A stretch of DNA of 39,434 bases from an uncultured Lachnospiraceae bacterium (GTDB lineage Bacteria > Bacillota > Clostridia > Lachnospirales > Lachnospiraceae): contig CAMWLV010000013.1 of the NCBI GenBank assembly GCA_947175175.1, positions 1 to 39,434 of the forward strand. The letters are read 5' to 3'. Shown here in pieces: positions 39,046 to 39,434 of the stretch. Numbering within the stretch: position 1 is the stretch's first letter; every line of letters begins with the position of its first letter. The notes beneath the pieces were generated by a model, which saw only the letters and a program-made list of their open reading frames with translations, did no database searches and was not told the DNA's origin. Made by a program: the position numbers and the translations under genes.

Positions 39046-39434
39046 TTAGCCCTTAACAGCTCCAGCTGTAAGACCAGAGTAGATCTGATTCTGGAACGCG
39101 ATGAAAATAATAAGCGCCGGAAGCAGACTGATAATAACGCCTGCGCAAATCAGGTTATACTGGCTTCCAAGTGGTCCTGTAAAGGTATACAGAGACATTG
39201 CAACCGTCTGAAGCTTCTTGTCGGACAGATAGAGCATCGCACTGTAGTACTCGTTGTATACGCCAACCCCTTTCAAGATCATACAAGTTACAATTGCCGG
39301 TTTCAAAAGCGGGAACAAGATCTTAAAGAAAATTGTAAAGTAACTTGCTCCATCCATAAATGCTGATTCATCCAAAGAAGTCGGAATATTTTCAAAGAAC
39401 TGAATAAACACATAAATTGAAATAACATCTGTAC
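39046..39434 (-). CDS. ABC sugar transporter permease (MalG type), partial
   Basis: Only the C-terminal ~129 residues are in the window; the open frame continues past the right edge without a start codon. The EAA motif that contacts the ATPase is clear (LDESAFMDGAS, then FPLLKP). Membrane segments include AIVTCMILKGVGVYNEYYSAMLYL and a terminal ICAGVIISLLPALIIFIAF, and the protein ends GLTAGAVKG as is common in this family. In this operon it would import mannooligosaccharides with an extracytoplasmic binding protein and a second permease, expected further right. Confidence 0.92.
   Translation of the reverse strand, partial: TDVISIYVFIQFFENIPTSLDESAFMDGASYFTIFFKILFPLLKPAIVTCMILKGVGVYNEYYSAMLYLSDKKLQTVAMSLYTFTGPLGSQYNLICAGVIISLLPALIIFIAFQNQIYSGLTAGAVKG

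Overview
The window looks like chromosomal DNA of a gut Firmicute of the Lachnospiraceae (Roseburia/Blautia-like). Three things point there. AGGAGG-type ribosome sites and TTGACA-N17-TATAAT promoters occur throughout. A perfect catabolite-response (cre) palindrome is present. At the right end lies a mannan/mannooligosaccharide gene set whose enzyme families match those known from Roseburia intestinalis (AGE epimerase, two GH130 phosphorylases, CE17 and CE2 acetylesterases, ABC importer). No rRNA, tRNA, CRISPR array or complete insertion sequence was seen.

Layout. 1-5.2 kb is mixed accessory DNA: a small kinase-like protein, a HAD hydrolase, a 166-bp fold-back (MITE-like) element, an XRE regulator, an MFS transporter and an exported beta-propeller-like protein. 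5.2-7.3 kb holds a two-gene RNA-repair cassette (RNA ligase plus HD-Pnk end-healing enzyme) behind a strong promoter and a ~150-nt leader that can fold up to its ribosome site. 7.4-8.2 kb has a TfoX-C protein and Ogt. 8.2-19.1 kb is one minus-strand operon: a VWA-like DUF2201 protein, four tandem paralogues with ankyrin-like N-terminal regions and BspA-type leucine-rich repeats (4, 8, 7 and 4 repeats in transcription order), a MoxR-type AAA ATPase and a small unknown protein. 19.3-25.2 kb is a lipoprotein, uvrC and ftsH with a Q/N/P-rich tail. 25.6-26.4 kb is a two-gene unit with a retropepsin-like protein. 26.5-30.5 kb is pyrG, then fba and a PPi-type phosphofructokinase transcribed divergently around one cre site. 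30.6-39.4 kb is the mannooligosaccharide operon, ending in a partial ABC permease at the window edge.

How the genes fit together. Imported acetylated (gluco)mannan oligosaccharides would be deacetylated by CE17 and CE2, epimerised at the reducing end, and phosphorolysed by the two GH130 enzymes to mannose-1-phosphate. GH1 trims beta-linked sugars. The mannose-6-phosphate isomerase, here fused to GH1, would feed fructose-6-phosphate to the neighbouring phosphofructokinase and aldolase. The phosphomannomutase this route needs is not in the window. The most novel-looking parts are the VWA / LRR-paralogue array / MoxR operon, the RNA-repair cassette with its structured leader, and the GH1-ManA fusion that carries a ribosome site inside the reading frame.
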